16,125 nucleotides of DNA from JBJXFK01 sp046155505 (GTDB taxonomy: Bacteria > Planctomycetota > Phycisphaerae > UBA1845 > Fen-1342). The stretch covers positions 1-16,125 of the forward strand of contig JBJXFK010000009.1 of the NCBI GenBank assembly GCA_046155505.1, written 5' to 3'. Positions 1-6,694 of this stretch are shown here, piece by piece (positions within the stretch are counted from its first letter, which is position 1; each line of letters begins with the position of its first letter). The notes under the pieces were generated by a model, which did no database searches, had not been told where the DNA came from, and saw nothing but the letters and a program-made list of their open reading frames with translations. The position numbers and the translations under genes were made by a program.

Positions 1-2
1 GT

Positions 3-119
3 GAGGTCGCGGCGTGGGAGAAGGGCCGTAACGCGCGAAAGTCGCGGATCGATTGGCGATTCACGACGACCGATGCACGGATTAAGCTGAAACAGCTCTA
101 TCCGTCTGTTCAGGAATGA
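3..119 (+). CDS. IS630-family transposase, C-terminal end only (runs off the window)
   Basis: The frame entering from the left edge reads through to a TGA at 117-119 and gives 38 residues. It ends in a tail typical of IS630-family DDE transposases: a tryptophan-containing segment, then DWRFTTTDARIKLKQLYP and the stop. In this family that tail follows the catalytic DDE core, which would lie upstream of base 1. No start codon or catalytic residue is inside the window, so it cannot be said whether the element is intact. Seen: open frame and characteristic tail. Known: IS630/Tc1-type elements insert at TA dinucleotides. The right terminal repeat should lie just past the stop, around 120-135, but could not be defined from one end. 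Confidence 0.72.
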   Translation, partial: EVAAWEKGRNARKSRIDWRFTTTDARIKLKQLYPSVQE

Positions 120-126
120 CGGAGCA

Positions 127-957
127 CTAGAGCGTCATCGCCGTCTGTGTGGAGGCCGCCAGGCCGACGACCTCGGCGATGCGCGCCGTGCGCGGTGCCC
201 GCGGCCAATACATGCGAAAGACGCATTCGTCGCCGCCGTTGTGCGCGTCCATGCGCCCGCCATGACCCTGCACGATCATTCGCGCGACGTTTAGGCCCAG
301 CCCGATCGCCTGCCAGTCGCACGGATCCTTGCTCGCGTCGGCATTGAGAAACGGCGTCAGCACATGCTCCATGTAGTGCCGCGTGAAGCGTTGCGACGTG
401 TCGGCGACCTCGATGACGGCCAGCGACGCGTCGCCCGCGGCGCGAATCGAAAGCCGCCCGCCGCGATTTTTCATCGCGTCGCGCGACAGGAGCAGCAGAT
501 TCAGTATCACTTGCTCGAAGAGTCGCGGGTGAGCGAATACGTCCAGCTCGGGCGGGATGTCCATCGTCACCGCGATCGCGTCCTTCGACAGCGGGCGAAC
601 CGTCGCATCCAGCGCATATTTCACCGCCTCGGCGACGACGCAATTGGCGCGCTCGATCGCCGCGCCGTCGACCAGGTCGAGAATGCGGCGCGTAATGTCG
701 AGCGCGCGCGTCGTCTGCGCGATGGTTACGGCGATCGCCTTTTGCGTTGCGATCGGGTCGCTGGACGATGCCGCGTATTCGGCTCGCGCCAACACGGGCG
801 TCATCAGGTTGTTGAACTCGTGCGCGATCATCGCGGCGGCGCTGCCGAGCAGGGCCTGCCGCTGCATCTGCACGAGTTCTTCCTGTAATTTCTGAATCGT
901 GACGTCGGGGCTTGTTGCCAGCATCAACGCGCCTTCCACCCTTTCCTCAATCATCAC
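127..957 (-). CDS. Compact sensor histidine kinase with degenerate ATP-binding boxes
   Basis: This 276-residue soluble protein has no transmembrane segment. A short coiled-coil-like start (about 20-40) leads into a HisKA-type H-box with the sequence AMIAHEFNN, where His46 is the predicted phospho-acceptor. The HATPase_c part follows. Its N-box (about 153-161) keeps Asn153, but the usual second Asn is Ser158. The G1 box keeps Asp186, but its glycines are replaced (DTSQR). The G2 box GLGL at 219-222 is intact. No receiver, PAS or partner regulator is nearby. The frame opens with two adjacent Met codons; a third Met at codon 12 (ATG near 924) is also possible because purine-rich sequence precedes it. 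It is clearly a member of the kinase family, but whether it autophosphorylates is doubtful given the lost residues; it could act as a phosphatase or scaffold (inference). Confidence 0.8.
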   Translation of the reverse strand: MMIEERVEGALMLATSPDVTIQKLQEELVQMQRQALLGSAAAMIAHEFNNLMTPVLARAEYAASSSDPIATQKAIAVTIAQTTRALDITRRILDLVDGAAIERANCVVAEAVKYALDATVRPLSKDAIAVTMDIPPELDVFAHPRLFEQVILNLLLLSRDAMKNRGGRLSIRAAGDASLAVIEVADTSQRFTRHYMEHVLTPFLNADASKDPCDWQAIGLGLNVARMIVQGHGGRMDAHNGGDECVFRMYWPRAPRTARIAEVVGLAASTQTAMTL

Positions 958-1104
958 GCAACCGCCGGGCCGGGTGCATCGTGTACGACGTGACCATTAG
1001 GCTCAAATCCTGAGCGGCCCACAGTGTAAGCATCCTGCCGCTCGGGTCAACGCGAAATTACTGCGCCCGGTGCGGCCGGGTGTGGTCACGGAGTCTCGCA
1101 CAGA

Positions 1105-1226
1105 CCGGCAATCGTGGCCGCAATCCGAGCCCGACTCGCAAGCTAGGTCTTTGCGTGCGACCGCGCGAAATCCTAGCTGGCGCGTCGGGCTCGGATCGGT
1201 CCCAAATCCGTGGCCACCCGGTGCCG
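1105..1226. repeat. Imperfect palindromic intergenic repeat, copy 1
   Basis: This lies in the 298-nt gap between the kinase and gpsA. A 13-nt arm at 1123-1135 is perfectly complementary to 1184-1196, and a 7-nt inner arm at 1141-1147 pairs with 1172-1178. Further out, GTGGCC at 1114-1119 faces GGCCAC at 1212-1217, and CGGCA faces TGCCG at 1222-1226. The 57-nt core at 1138-1194 recurs in opposite orientation at 13886-13942 with 49 of 57 matches. This looks like a REP or MITE-type dispersed element; no protein is encoded. Nothing else recognisable was seen in the gap. Confidence 0.8.
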
Positions 1227-1255
1227 TCAAACTTGCTCGCAAAAATCCGGACTCG

Positions 1256-2251
1256 CTACGACTCCGATTTCAACGGCCGGTTCATCAACTCGGTAATCGC
1301 GGCCAGCGGCGGCTTTTCATGGAAAAGCACCTGCGCCACCGCGCGCGTGATCGGCATGTCGATCCGGTGCTTCTCGGCGATCCGCAAGACCGCCCGCGTC
1401 GTGGGAATACCCTCGATCGCCCACGCGCTTTCGGCCAGCACCGTCTCGACCGCCGTCCCCGCGCCGATCCGTTCGCCCGCGCCGCGATTGCGCCCGAATG
1501 GCGACACGCATGTCGTCACCAAATCGCCCACGCCGGCCAGTCCCATAAACGTCTCGGCCCGCGCCCCGAGCGCCACGCCAAATCGCGTAATCTCGACCAA
1601 GCCGCGCGTCAGCAGAGCGGCTTTGGCGTTGTCGCCCGCCTTCAACCCGTCGAGAATTCCCGCGGCGATCGCTATTACGTTTTTCACGGCGCCCGCCAGT
1701 TCGACGCCCAGCATGTCCGGATTGGTATACACCCGAAACCAAGACGTGCTCAGCGCCGCCTGCACCCGCTCGGCTACCGCGGCATCGGCGCACGCGACCA
1801 CAACCGTCGTCGGCAGGCAGCGAGCCATCTCGGGCGCGACCGACGGGCCGGAAAGAACGGCAATCGGGTTGGCCCCGACGTATTGGTCGATAATCTGGCT
1901 AGGCAATTGTAACGTATCAATCTCAATGCCTTTAGCCGCACTACAAATGGGAACGCCTTCCGTGACCAGCGGGCCGATCTGTTCCCAAACGCTGCGCGTG
2001 CTCTGGGCCGGCACAGCCGAGACAATCAGCTCCGTGTGGACCAGCGCGGCCTTGGCGTCGCAGGTCGGAAAAACGCTCGCCGCAAGCTTCAAACCGGGCA
2101 AATAACGCGGGTTTTCGCGAATCGCGATCATCCGCTGCATCGCCATCGGATCGCGCCCCAGCAGCGCGACATGAATGCCGTTGGCCGCGAGAATCTGCGC
2201 GGTGATGGTGCCCATCGCGCCGCTGCCGACGACCGTTGCTTTGCTCAGCAC
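1256..2251 (-). CDS. gpsA: NAD(P)-dependent glycerol-3-phosphate dehydrogenase
   Basis: This enzyme reduces dihydroxyacetone phosphate to sn-glycerol 3-phosphate, the backbone precursor of membrane phospholipids, in the cytoplasm. The 331-residue length is normal for the family. A Rossmann dinucleotide site GSGAMG lies at 9-14, followed by the NPRYLPG segment, AAKGIE (105-110), LSGPS (133-137) and the helical catalytic signature ELAGAVKNVIAIAAGI (184-199) with the conserved Lys190. GLAGVGDLVTTC (237-248) is the family's substrate-domain motif. The start is GTG at 2251, preceded by GGAG about 8 nt upstream on the minus strand, which supports this start. It is divergent from the cold-shock gene. 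No plsY or other lipid gene adjoins it. Confidence 0.95.
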   Translation of the reverse strand: MLSKATVVGSGAMGTITAQILAANGIHVALLGRDPMAMQRMIAIRENPRYLPGLKLAASVFPTCDAKAALVHTELIVSAVPAQSTRSVWEQIGPLVTEGVPICSAAKGIEIDTLQLPSQIIDQYVGANPIAVLSGPSVAPEMARCLPTTVVVACADAAVAERVQAALSTSWFRVYTNPDMLGVELAGAVKNVIAIAAGILDGLKAGDNAKAALLTRGLVEITRFGVALGARAETFMGLAGVGDLVTTCVSPFGRNRGAGERIGAGTAVETVLAESAWAIEGIPTTRAVLRIAEKHRIDMPITRAVAQVLFHEKPPLAAITELMNRPLKSES

Positions 2252-2331
2252 TCAGGCGACTCCGTGACCCTCGGTCGCGCGGATCGGCGCGTTCTCAGGC
2301 ATATTTCGATCAAGCGATTTGCAACTTTGCG

Positions 2332-2363
2332 TTGACACGCCCGTCATGTTTGGCCAGTATACA
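2332..2363 (+). promoter_or_regulatory. Candidate promoter for the cold-shock gene
   Basis: A perfect -35-like TTGACA lies at 2332-2337 in the divergent gpsA/csp gap. The nearest -10-like stretch is CAGTATACA at 2355-2363. TATACA at 2358 gives an over-long 20-nt spacer; CAGTAT at 2355 gives a 17-nt spacer but a poor hexamer. If used, the transcript would have a leader of about 90-100 nt before the ATG at 2463. Long leaders are common for cold-shock mRNAs. The promoter is a guess from sequence alone. Confidence 0.35.
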
Positions 2364-2462
2364 GGAGCATATCCGTACACGGGTACCGTCTGACGGTCTG
2401 GGAAGCAACGGTTGTTTCGCCGTAGACGCGCGCCATGTCGCATGCAGCAGAGGTTCGGCATC

Positions 2463-2669
2463 ATGTCTCGAGGCACCGTGAAGTGGTTCAACGACACCAA
2501 GGGTTACGGATTCATCAAGAGTGAAGAGGGCGCCGATGTCCTCGTGCATCACTCGGAAATCAAGATGGATGGTTTCCGCTCGCTGAAAGAAGGGCAGCCG
2601 GTCGAGTTTGAACTCAGCCAGGGCCCGAAAGGGATGCGCGCCACAAACGTGAAGCCCATCGGAGTCTAG
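2463..2669 (+). CDS. Cold-shock domain protein (CspA family)
   Basis: This is a 68-residue single-domain OB-fold protein that binds single-stranded RNA or DNA and typically melts mRNA structure. It begins MSRGTVKWFNDTKGYGFI, with RNP1 (KGYGFIKS) and an RNP2-like segment (VLVHHSEI); both carry the aromatic and His residues used for nucleic-acid stacking. The frame stays open upstream to 2412, but those 17 residues are Arg-rich and outside the fold, so the ATG at 2463 is chosen. An AGAGG about 10 nt upstream is a weak ribosome site. It is transcribed away from gpsA. Confidence 0.93.
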   Translation: MSRGTVKWFNDTKGYGFIKSEEGADVLVHHSEIKMDGFRSLKEGQPVEFELSQGPKGMRATNVKPIGV

Positions 2670-2820
2670 TTCAGCAAAAATCTGGTTTCACGATTCAAGG
2701 GCGTTCGCTCCTCCCCAATGAGCGGCGCCCCACCCAAGCCGCGCAAACGACTCGCCACCTCTCCGACGATTCGAACCTTGCCGCGACTCGCTCGAATTCC
2801 GCGCGCCGATCCGCCACAAT

Positions 2821-3426
2821 ATGCGGATGGACGAAATCGTCGTTTCCACACAGATTCAGGGCAGCAAAGTCCAGGTCATCGGCAAGCCCGACTGGGGCGT
2901 CGGCGTCGTCGAACGCGTGCAATCCACGACGATCGCCGGCCAGCCGCAACACCGGGTGACGGTCATGTTCCCGGTGGTTGGACAAAAAAAACTCGTCGTT
3001 CCGCCGGCGCGCCTGGCGCAGCCTACCGACGGCCCGACCCGCGCGCAGGGCTGGCTCGACCAGATCGCCGGCCGCACGCTGGACGATCGGCTGCGCAAGC
3101 TGCCCAGCGACGTCGAGCACATGATCGGCACGACGCGCGACAAACTCGCCGCGATCACCCGGCTCTACGAATTCGATGACGAGCCCAAATCGCTGCAACG
3201 CTGGGCGCAGCGGATCACCGGCGCGGCCGATCCGCTCTCGCTCTGGTCGCGCGACGAGCTGCAACTCTCGTTTGGCGCGTTCTGCGGCGAGCGCGACTCC
3301 TACCTCCGCGGCCAAGCCGCCCAGCTTCATGTGAAGGAGGGTCGCGAGGCGCTCGACGAATGGCTGCGCACCGTCGATGAAGACGTTCGCGACAAAATCC
3401 TGGTCGCGCTGCGTCGCGTGATCTGA
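2821..3426 (+). CDS. DUF3553-like protein of unknown function
   Basis: This 201-residue protein has no signal peptide or membrane segment. Residues about 13-65 resemble the DUF3553 pattern: a short beta-rich unit with KPDWGVGVVERV, then RVTVMF and a GQKKLVVP segment (pattern recognition, not a search). The rest (70-201) is charged and mostly helical with many Asp/Arg pairs; no catalytic motif was recognised. Two Met codons open the frame (2821 and 2827), and neither has a clear ribosome site. It ends 26 nt before the ParA gene in the same direction, so co-transcription is likely. A nucleic-acid or segregation role would be inference from the neighbour only. Confidence 0.75.
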   Translation: MRMDEIVVSTQIQGSKVQVIGKPDWGVGVVERVQSTTIAGQPQHRVTVMFPVVGQKKLVVPPARLAQPTDGPTRAQGWLDQIAGRTLDDRLRKLPSDVEHMIGTTRDKLAAITRLYEFDDEPKSLQRWAQRITGAADPLSLWSRDELQLSFGAFCGERDSYLRGQAAQLHVKEGREALDEWLRTVDEDVRDKILVALRRVI

Positions 3427-3452
3427 GGCTCACCACGTATACTGCACCGATC

Positions 3453-4331
3453 ATGCGCGCGATTGCGATTCTCAATCAAAAGGGCGGCGTCGGTAAGACG
3501 ACCACGTCGGTCAACCTCGCGGCTGCGCTGGGGCGACTCGGTCGGCGGGTGATGCTGGTCGATCTCGATCCGCAAGCGCACGCTACGCTGCACGTCGGCA
3601 TCGAAGTCGCCGCCACCGAGCCGAGTATTTATGATGTGCTCACCGGCCGGGCCGCGATGGCCGAGGTTCTGCGCGATGTTGACGAAAAACTCACGATCGC
3701 CCCGGCGCACATCGACCTTGCCGCCGCCGAGCTGGAACTTGCTGACTTGCCCGATCGCGAGCGCGTCCTGGCTCGCGCGGTCGCTCCCTACGCCGAATTG
3801 TTCGACACGCTGATCATCGACTGTGCTCCGTCGCTGGGCTTGCTGACGATCAACGCGCTCGCGGCGGTTACCGAGGTGATCATCCCGCTCAACCCGCATT
3901 TTCTCGCGCTGCAAGGCCTCGGCCGTCTGCTACAGACGGTCAACCTCGTGCGCAGCGCGGTGCAGCCGCGGCTGCGCGTCAGCGGCGTGGCCTTCACAAT
4001 GGCCGAGTCGTCAACCAAGCTCGCCCAGGAAGTGCAGGCGGATGTCGAGTCATTTCTTGGCGCGGCGGCGACCGACGACCCGTGGTTCGGGGCCAAGATT
4101 TATCAGACGAAAATCCGCCGCAATGTGAAACTCGCCGAGTGCCCGAGCTTCGGCAAGACGATTTTTCAATACGCCCCGACCAGTCACGGTGCGACCGACT
4201 ATGCCGCGCTGGGCGACGAGGTGCTGCACCAGCCCGAGGTTTCGCGCTGCGCCGCCGAATCAGCCTTGCAGGCAAACGCGCGACCCGCGAGCGAAGCGCA
4301 GATCATTGATTCCAACTTTACCGAAACTTAG
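3453..4331 (+). CDS. ParA/Soj-family ATPase (orphan, no ParB seen)
   Basis: This is a deviant-Walker ATPase of the ParA/MinD superfamily, whose members dimerise on ATP and bind DNA nonspecifically to position chromosomes or protein cargo. It has 292 residues. The N-terminus reads NQKGGVGKTT, with signature Lys10 and P-loop Lys15. DLDPQ at 37-41 is the A' motif, and LIIDCAPSLG (120-129) with Asp123 is Walker B. The last roughly 35 residues are a less conserved tail. No parB, parS-like 16-mer palindrome or rsmG/mnmG neighbourhood is visible, so this may be a cargo-positioning or regulatory ParA rather than the chromosomal partition protein (inference). It is probably in one unit with the DUF3553-like gene. 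Confidence 0.9.
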   Translation: MRAIAILNQKGGVGKTTTSVNLAAALGRLGRRVMLVDLDPQAHATLHVGIEVAATEPSIYDVLTGRAAMAEVLRDVDEKLTIAPAHIDLAAAELELADLPDRERVLARAVAPYAELFDTLIIDCAPSLGLLTINALAAVTEVIIPLNPHFLALQGLGRLLQTVNLVRSAVQPRLRVSGVAFTMAESSTKLAQEVQADVESFLGAAATDDPWFGAKIYQTKIRRNVKLAECPSFGKTIFQYAPTSHGATDYAALGDEVLHQPEVSRCAAESALQANARPASEAQIIDSNFTET

Positions 4332-4391
4332 CATTTGGACACACAGGCTTCGCGGTACGTAAGATGCAACTTTGGTTGTACTTGCGCTCGG

Positions 4392-4418
4392 CTTGCCCCG
4401 CTTGCCCCGCTTGCCACG
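4392..4418. repeat. Three tandem 9-nt units (CTTGCCCCG)
   Basis: Units lie at 4392-4400 and 4401-4409, with a one-base variant at 4410-4418 (CTTGCCACG). They sit in the 190-nt gap between parA and the Hc1-like gene. The rest of that gap shows nothing firm. Confidence 0.7.
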
Positions 4419-4521
4419 CCGCCCGCCGTCCGCTAAAACCCCACTCGAATTCGGCGTGTTCCGGATTATTCAGTACGGACCATTGAGAAGGGTCTGCGCA
4501 AGCTCTTGACGGGGGTCGCGC

Positions 4522-4713
4522 GTGGAAGAGTATTCGAAGCTCAAACAGTTGGTGGATGAGATCGCGGACGACGTTTTGAAGGCCGCCGGCGGAAACAAAG
4601 CCGCCGGCACCCGCGTTCGCAAGGCGATGCAGGACATCAAGGATAGTGCCCAGGAGATTCGCAAGAAAATCCTCGACATCCGTGGTGCCGACGAACCGGC
4701 ACAACCGGGGTAA
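4522..4713 (+). CDS. Histone H1-like (Hc1-type) nucleoid protein, short form
   Basis: This 63-residue, highly helical, charged protein has the heptad character and the GNKAAGTRVRKAMQDIK core of the bacterial Hc1 family (the chlamydial histone H1 homologue, also frequent in planctomycetes). Family members bind and compact DNA. This copy lacks the long Lys/Ala-rich tail seen in larger members. The start is GTG at 4522, with GGGGG at 4511-4515 as a plausible ribosome site and a 6-nt spacer. It lies downstream of parA but after a 190-nt gap, so it probably has its own promoter. The small size lowers certainty somewhat, but the core motif is distinctive. Confidence 0.82.
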   Translation: MEEYSKLKQLVDEIADDVLKAAGGNKAAGTRVRKAMQDIKDSAQEIRKKILDIRGADEPAQPG

Positions 4714-4766
4714 GATTCGCGGCTGAGCGAGAGAGCCGGCTGAGCGTCGGCGGAACGCGAGGGACA

Positions 4767-5240
4767 ATGCCACCGGCCGCGATCATCGATCCTTCCAGTC
4801 TGGACTGTTCCAAGATCATCGTTGATCGCGAAGCCATCATGCGGACCAATCCGCAGCGGCATGAATTCCAGTTGCTCGACGCGATCGTGCATGACGATCG
4901 CAGCACCTCCACATTTGCCGGTTTTCACGATGTGAAGCCCGACGCGTGGTGGTGCCGTGGGCATATTCCGGGTCGCCCGCTGTTTCCCGGCGTGCTGATG
5001 ATCGAGTCCGCCGCGCAGCTTGCCAGCTATTTTTACCACCAGTGTTATCCCGAGGTTGGATTCCTGGGTTTTGCCGGTGTCGATGCGGTCAAGTTTCGCG
5101 GCGCGGTGCTGCCGCCGGCGCGATTCCTGCTCGTCGGCCGCGGACTATCGGTCAAGCCGCGCCGCGTGATCATCGAGTTGCAGGGCTTCGTCGATAACCA
5201 GATGGTATTCGAGGGCGTGATCACCGGCATGCCGGTGTGA
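4767..5240 (+). CDS. 3-hydroxyacyl-ACP dehydratase-like hot-dog protein (FabZ/FabA family)
   Basis: Relatives dehydrate 3-hydroxyacyl-ACP in fatty-acid or polyketide-like synthesis. This protein has 157 residues. The central helix motif HIPGRPLFPGVLMIESAAQ carries the predicted catalytic pair His66 and Glu80, with the 14-residue spacing found in FabZ. FAGVDAVKFRGAVLP (102-116) matches the conserved strand after the hot-dog helix. The N-terminus is about 15-20 residues longer than typical FabZ. GAGG at 4759-4762 precedes the ATG by 4 nt. The next gene follows after 22 nt, so the two are probably co-transcribed. Because no acpP, fabD or lpx genes are adjacent, this may be a FabZ-like paralogue with a dedicated substrate and not the housekeeping enzyme. 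Confidence 0.88.
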   Translation: MPPAAIIDPSSLDCSKIIVDREAIMRTNPQRHEFQLLDAIVHDDRSTSTFAGFHDVKPDAWWCRGHIPGRPLFPGVLMIESAAQLASYFYHQCYPEVGFLGFAGVDAVKFRGAVLPPARFLLVGRGLSVKPRRVIIELQGFVDNQMVFEGVITGMPV

Positions 5241-5262
5241 TCGTCGCCGAGCGGAGCGCCGC

Positions 5263-6573
5263 ATGCCGCTCGCTGATTCATTGCGCACCGCTCTCTCCGA
5301 GTCACATCGCTGGACCGAGCGACCGACCATCGACGCGCTCAAACCGTTGCCGAACGCTCCCGCCGTGTATTTGCTGGTGGCCGCAGATGACGCACCGGTG
5401 CAACTCGGCACCACGCAGCAGCTTCGCCGACTTGTCAGCTCGCGTCTGATCGTCGAATCCGATGTGCCGACGCTGCGCGCCGATTTGGGCGAGATCGTTC
5501 GCGGCGTGCTCTATCGCCCGGTCTCGAACAGCTTCGAGGCGACATGGTGGTACTACCGCATCGCCCGCGAGCTGCACCCGCGCGAATATCGCAAGATGAT
5601 CGGGTTTGGGGCGGCGTGGTTCCTGCATGTAAGTTTCGACGAGCGACTGCCCGAGATTCGCGTGACCGACCAGATTTGGCGCAGCCCCGGCGAATTCGTC
5701 GGCCCGTTCGGACCGCAGCGCGCCGCACACCAGGCGCTCGAAACGCTTTGGGATTTGTTCGACCTGTGCCGCCATCCCGAGCAATATCGCAAATCGCCGA
5801 GCGGCTCGCGCTGTGCCTACGCCGACATGGGTCGCTGCGATGCGCCGTGCGACGGAGCCGCCGCGCCGCAGGCGATGATCGAGCGCACGCGGGCGGCATG
5901 GCGGCTCGCGACCGGCGGGGGGGCGGAGTGGCTGGTCGAAGCCGCGGCGCGAATGAAACAACTCGCGGCCGCGCTGCAATTCGAACGCGCGGCGCAAGCC
6001 AAACAACAAATCGACGCGGTGAAGAATTGGCAGTCCGTGATCGCGCCGCGCGTTCTCGCGGATCGCGACATGCGATTCGTGGTCGCGTTGCCCGCGACGC
6101 GCCGCGCGGCCTGGAAATTCCTGCACTTTTCACTTGGTGAGTTGGTCGATGGGCCGCTGATCGCCACACGCAAGCTCGCGACTGAGTTGACGGTGTGGCT
6201 GGCGAGTGTTCTTGCCGCGGCACCGAATGTGCTGGGGGATGCCTCGCCTGCGTTCGTCGCTGCAAACGCGGTGCCGACCAATTTGCCGCCTGCGCTCGAT
6301 CCGGTCATGCGAATGGAACAAACGTGGCTCGTCGCGCGCCTGCTCGATCCGACCGACAAGCCGCGGGCGGTCATCGGTCGCGTGCGTGTCGAATCGACCT
6401 CGGCAATGCTTAGCGAATCGCTGATCGCCGCGATTGATGAATTCCGCGCGATCGACGACCCGCCCGAGGCCGAGTGGCACGAATCCGCCGGCTCGCGCAA
6501 CGAGCAAACCGAACGCGACGCGCAAGCGAGTGATCGCTCGCGCAGCGAGCCTCAAACCGATCCCCGACCGTGA
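5263..6573 (+). CDS. UvrC-like protein with degenerate GIY-YIG region, no RNase H-like half
   Basis: This 436-residue protein resembles the N-terminal half of excinuclease subunit UvrC. Residues 32-61 align with the GIY-YIG nuclease start: PAVYLLV keeps the Tyr, but the YVGKA element is replaced by QLGTT. Four cysteines at 169, 184, 192 and 196 reproduce the Fe-S spacing of UvrC (final part RCDAPC). A UVR motif follows at about 230-253 (MKQLAAALQFERAAQAKQQI). Residues 255-400 match nothing recognised; the RNase H-like nuclease and helix-hairpin-helix domains are absent. A GGAG 6 nt before the ATG supports the start. The last roughly 20 codons lie inside a palindrome-rich repeat and are Arg/Ser-rich, so the natural C-terminus may have been overrun. 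It may be a DNA-damage or structural paralogue without incision activity (inference). Confidence 0.82.
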   Translation: MPLADSLRTALSESHRWTERPTIDALKPLPNAPAVYLLVAADDAPVQLGTTQQLRRLVSSRLIVESDVPTLRADLGEIVRGVLYRPVSNSFEATWWYYRIARELHPREYRKMIGFGAAWFLHVSFDERLPEIRVTDQIWRSPGEFVGPFGPQRAAHQALETLWDLFDLCRHPEQYRKSPSGSRCAYADMGRCDAPCDGAAAPQAMIERTRAAWRLATGGGAEWLVEAAARMKQLAAALQFERAAQAKQQIDAVKNWQSVIAPRVLADRDMRFVVALPATRRAAWKFLHFSLGELVDGPLIATRKLATELTVWLASVLAAAPNVLGDASPAFVAANAVPTNLPPALDPVMRMEQTWLVARLLDPTDKPRAVIGRVRVESTSAMLSESLIAAIDEFRAIDDPPEAEWHESAGSRNEQTERDAQASDRSRSEPQTDPRP

Positions 6574-6627
6574 GAGAGGGGTTCTTCGCGTCCGAACCCC
6601 GAGCGCGAGCGAGTCGGGTCGCTCGCG
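6526..6627. repeat. Palindrome-rich repeat at convergent gene ends
   Basis: Several hairpins are packed at the 3' end of the UvrC-like gene. GGGGTTC at 6578-6584 pairs with GAACCCC at 6594-6600. CGCGAGCGA at 6604-6612 pairs with TCGCTCGCG at 6619-6627 around a 6-nt loop. Before these, GCTCGC and GCGAGC flank a 3-nt loop near 6536-6550. No T-tract follows, so this is better described as a REP-like repeat than a Rho-independent terminator, though it sits between converging genes. Confidence 0.6.
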
Positions 6628-6694
6628 TCCTCAGAAATCACGCGGCACGAAGAAAGCAGCCGAGGGCGGCAGCTCCACAACCGCCCTTCGCCCC

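Noticed and set aside
1080..2105. Open frame of 341 codons on the plus strand
   Set aside because: It lies antisense to gpsA, whose motifs are unmistakable; the Arg/Ser/Pro-rich translation is typical of a high-GC shadow frame.
2412..2462. Earlier start for the cold-shock protein
   Set aside because: It would add 17 Arg-rich residues outside the cold-shock fold; the ATG at 2463 gives the standard length.
3427..3452. TATACT at 3438-3443 as a parA promoter
   Set aside because: No -35-like hexamer lies at a suitable distance; the gene is more simply read through from the DUF3553-like gene.
5263..6573. Functional full-length UvrC excinuclease
   Set aside because: It lacks the GIY-YIG signature and the RNase H-like and HhH domains, and it is about 170 residues short.
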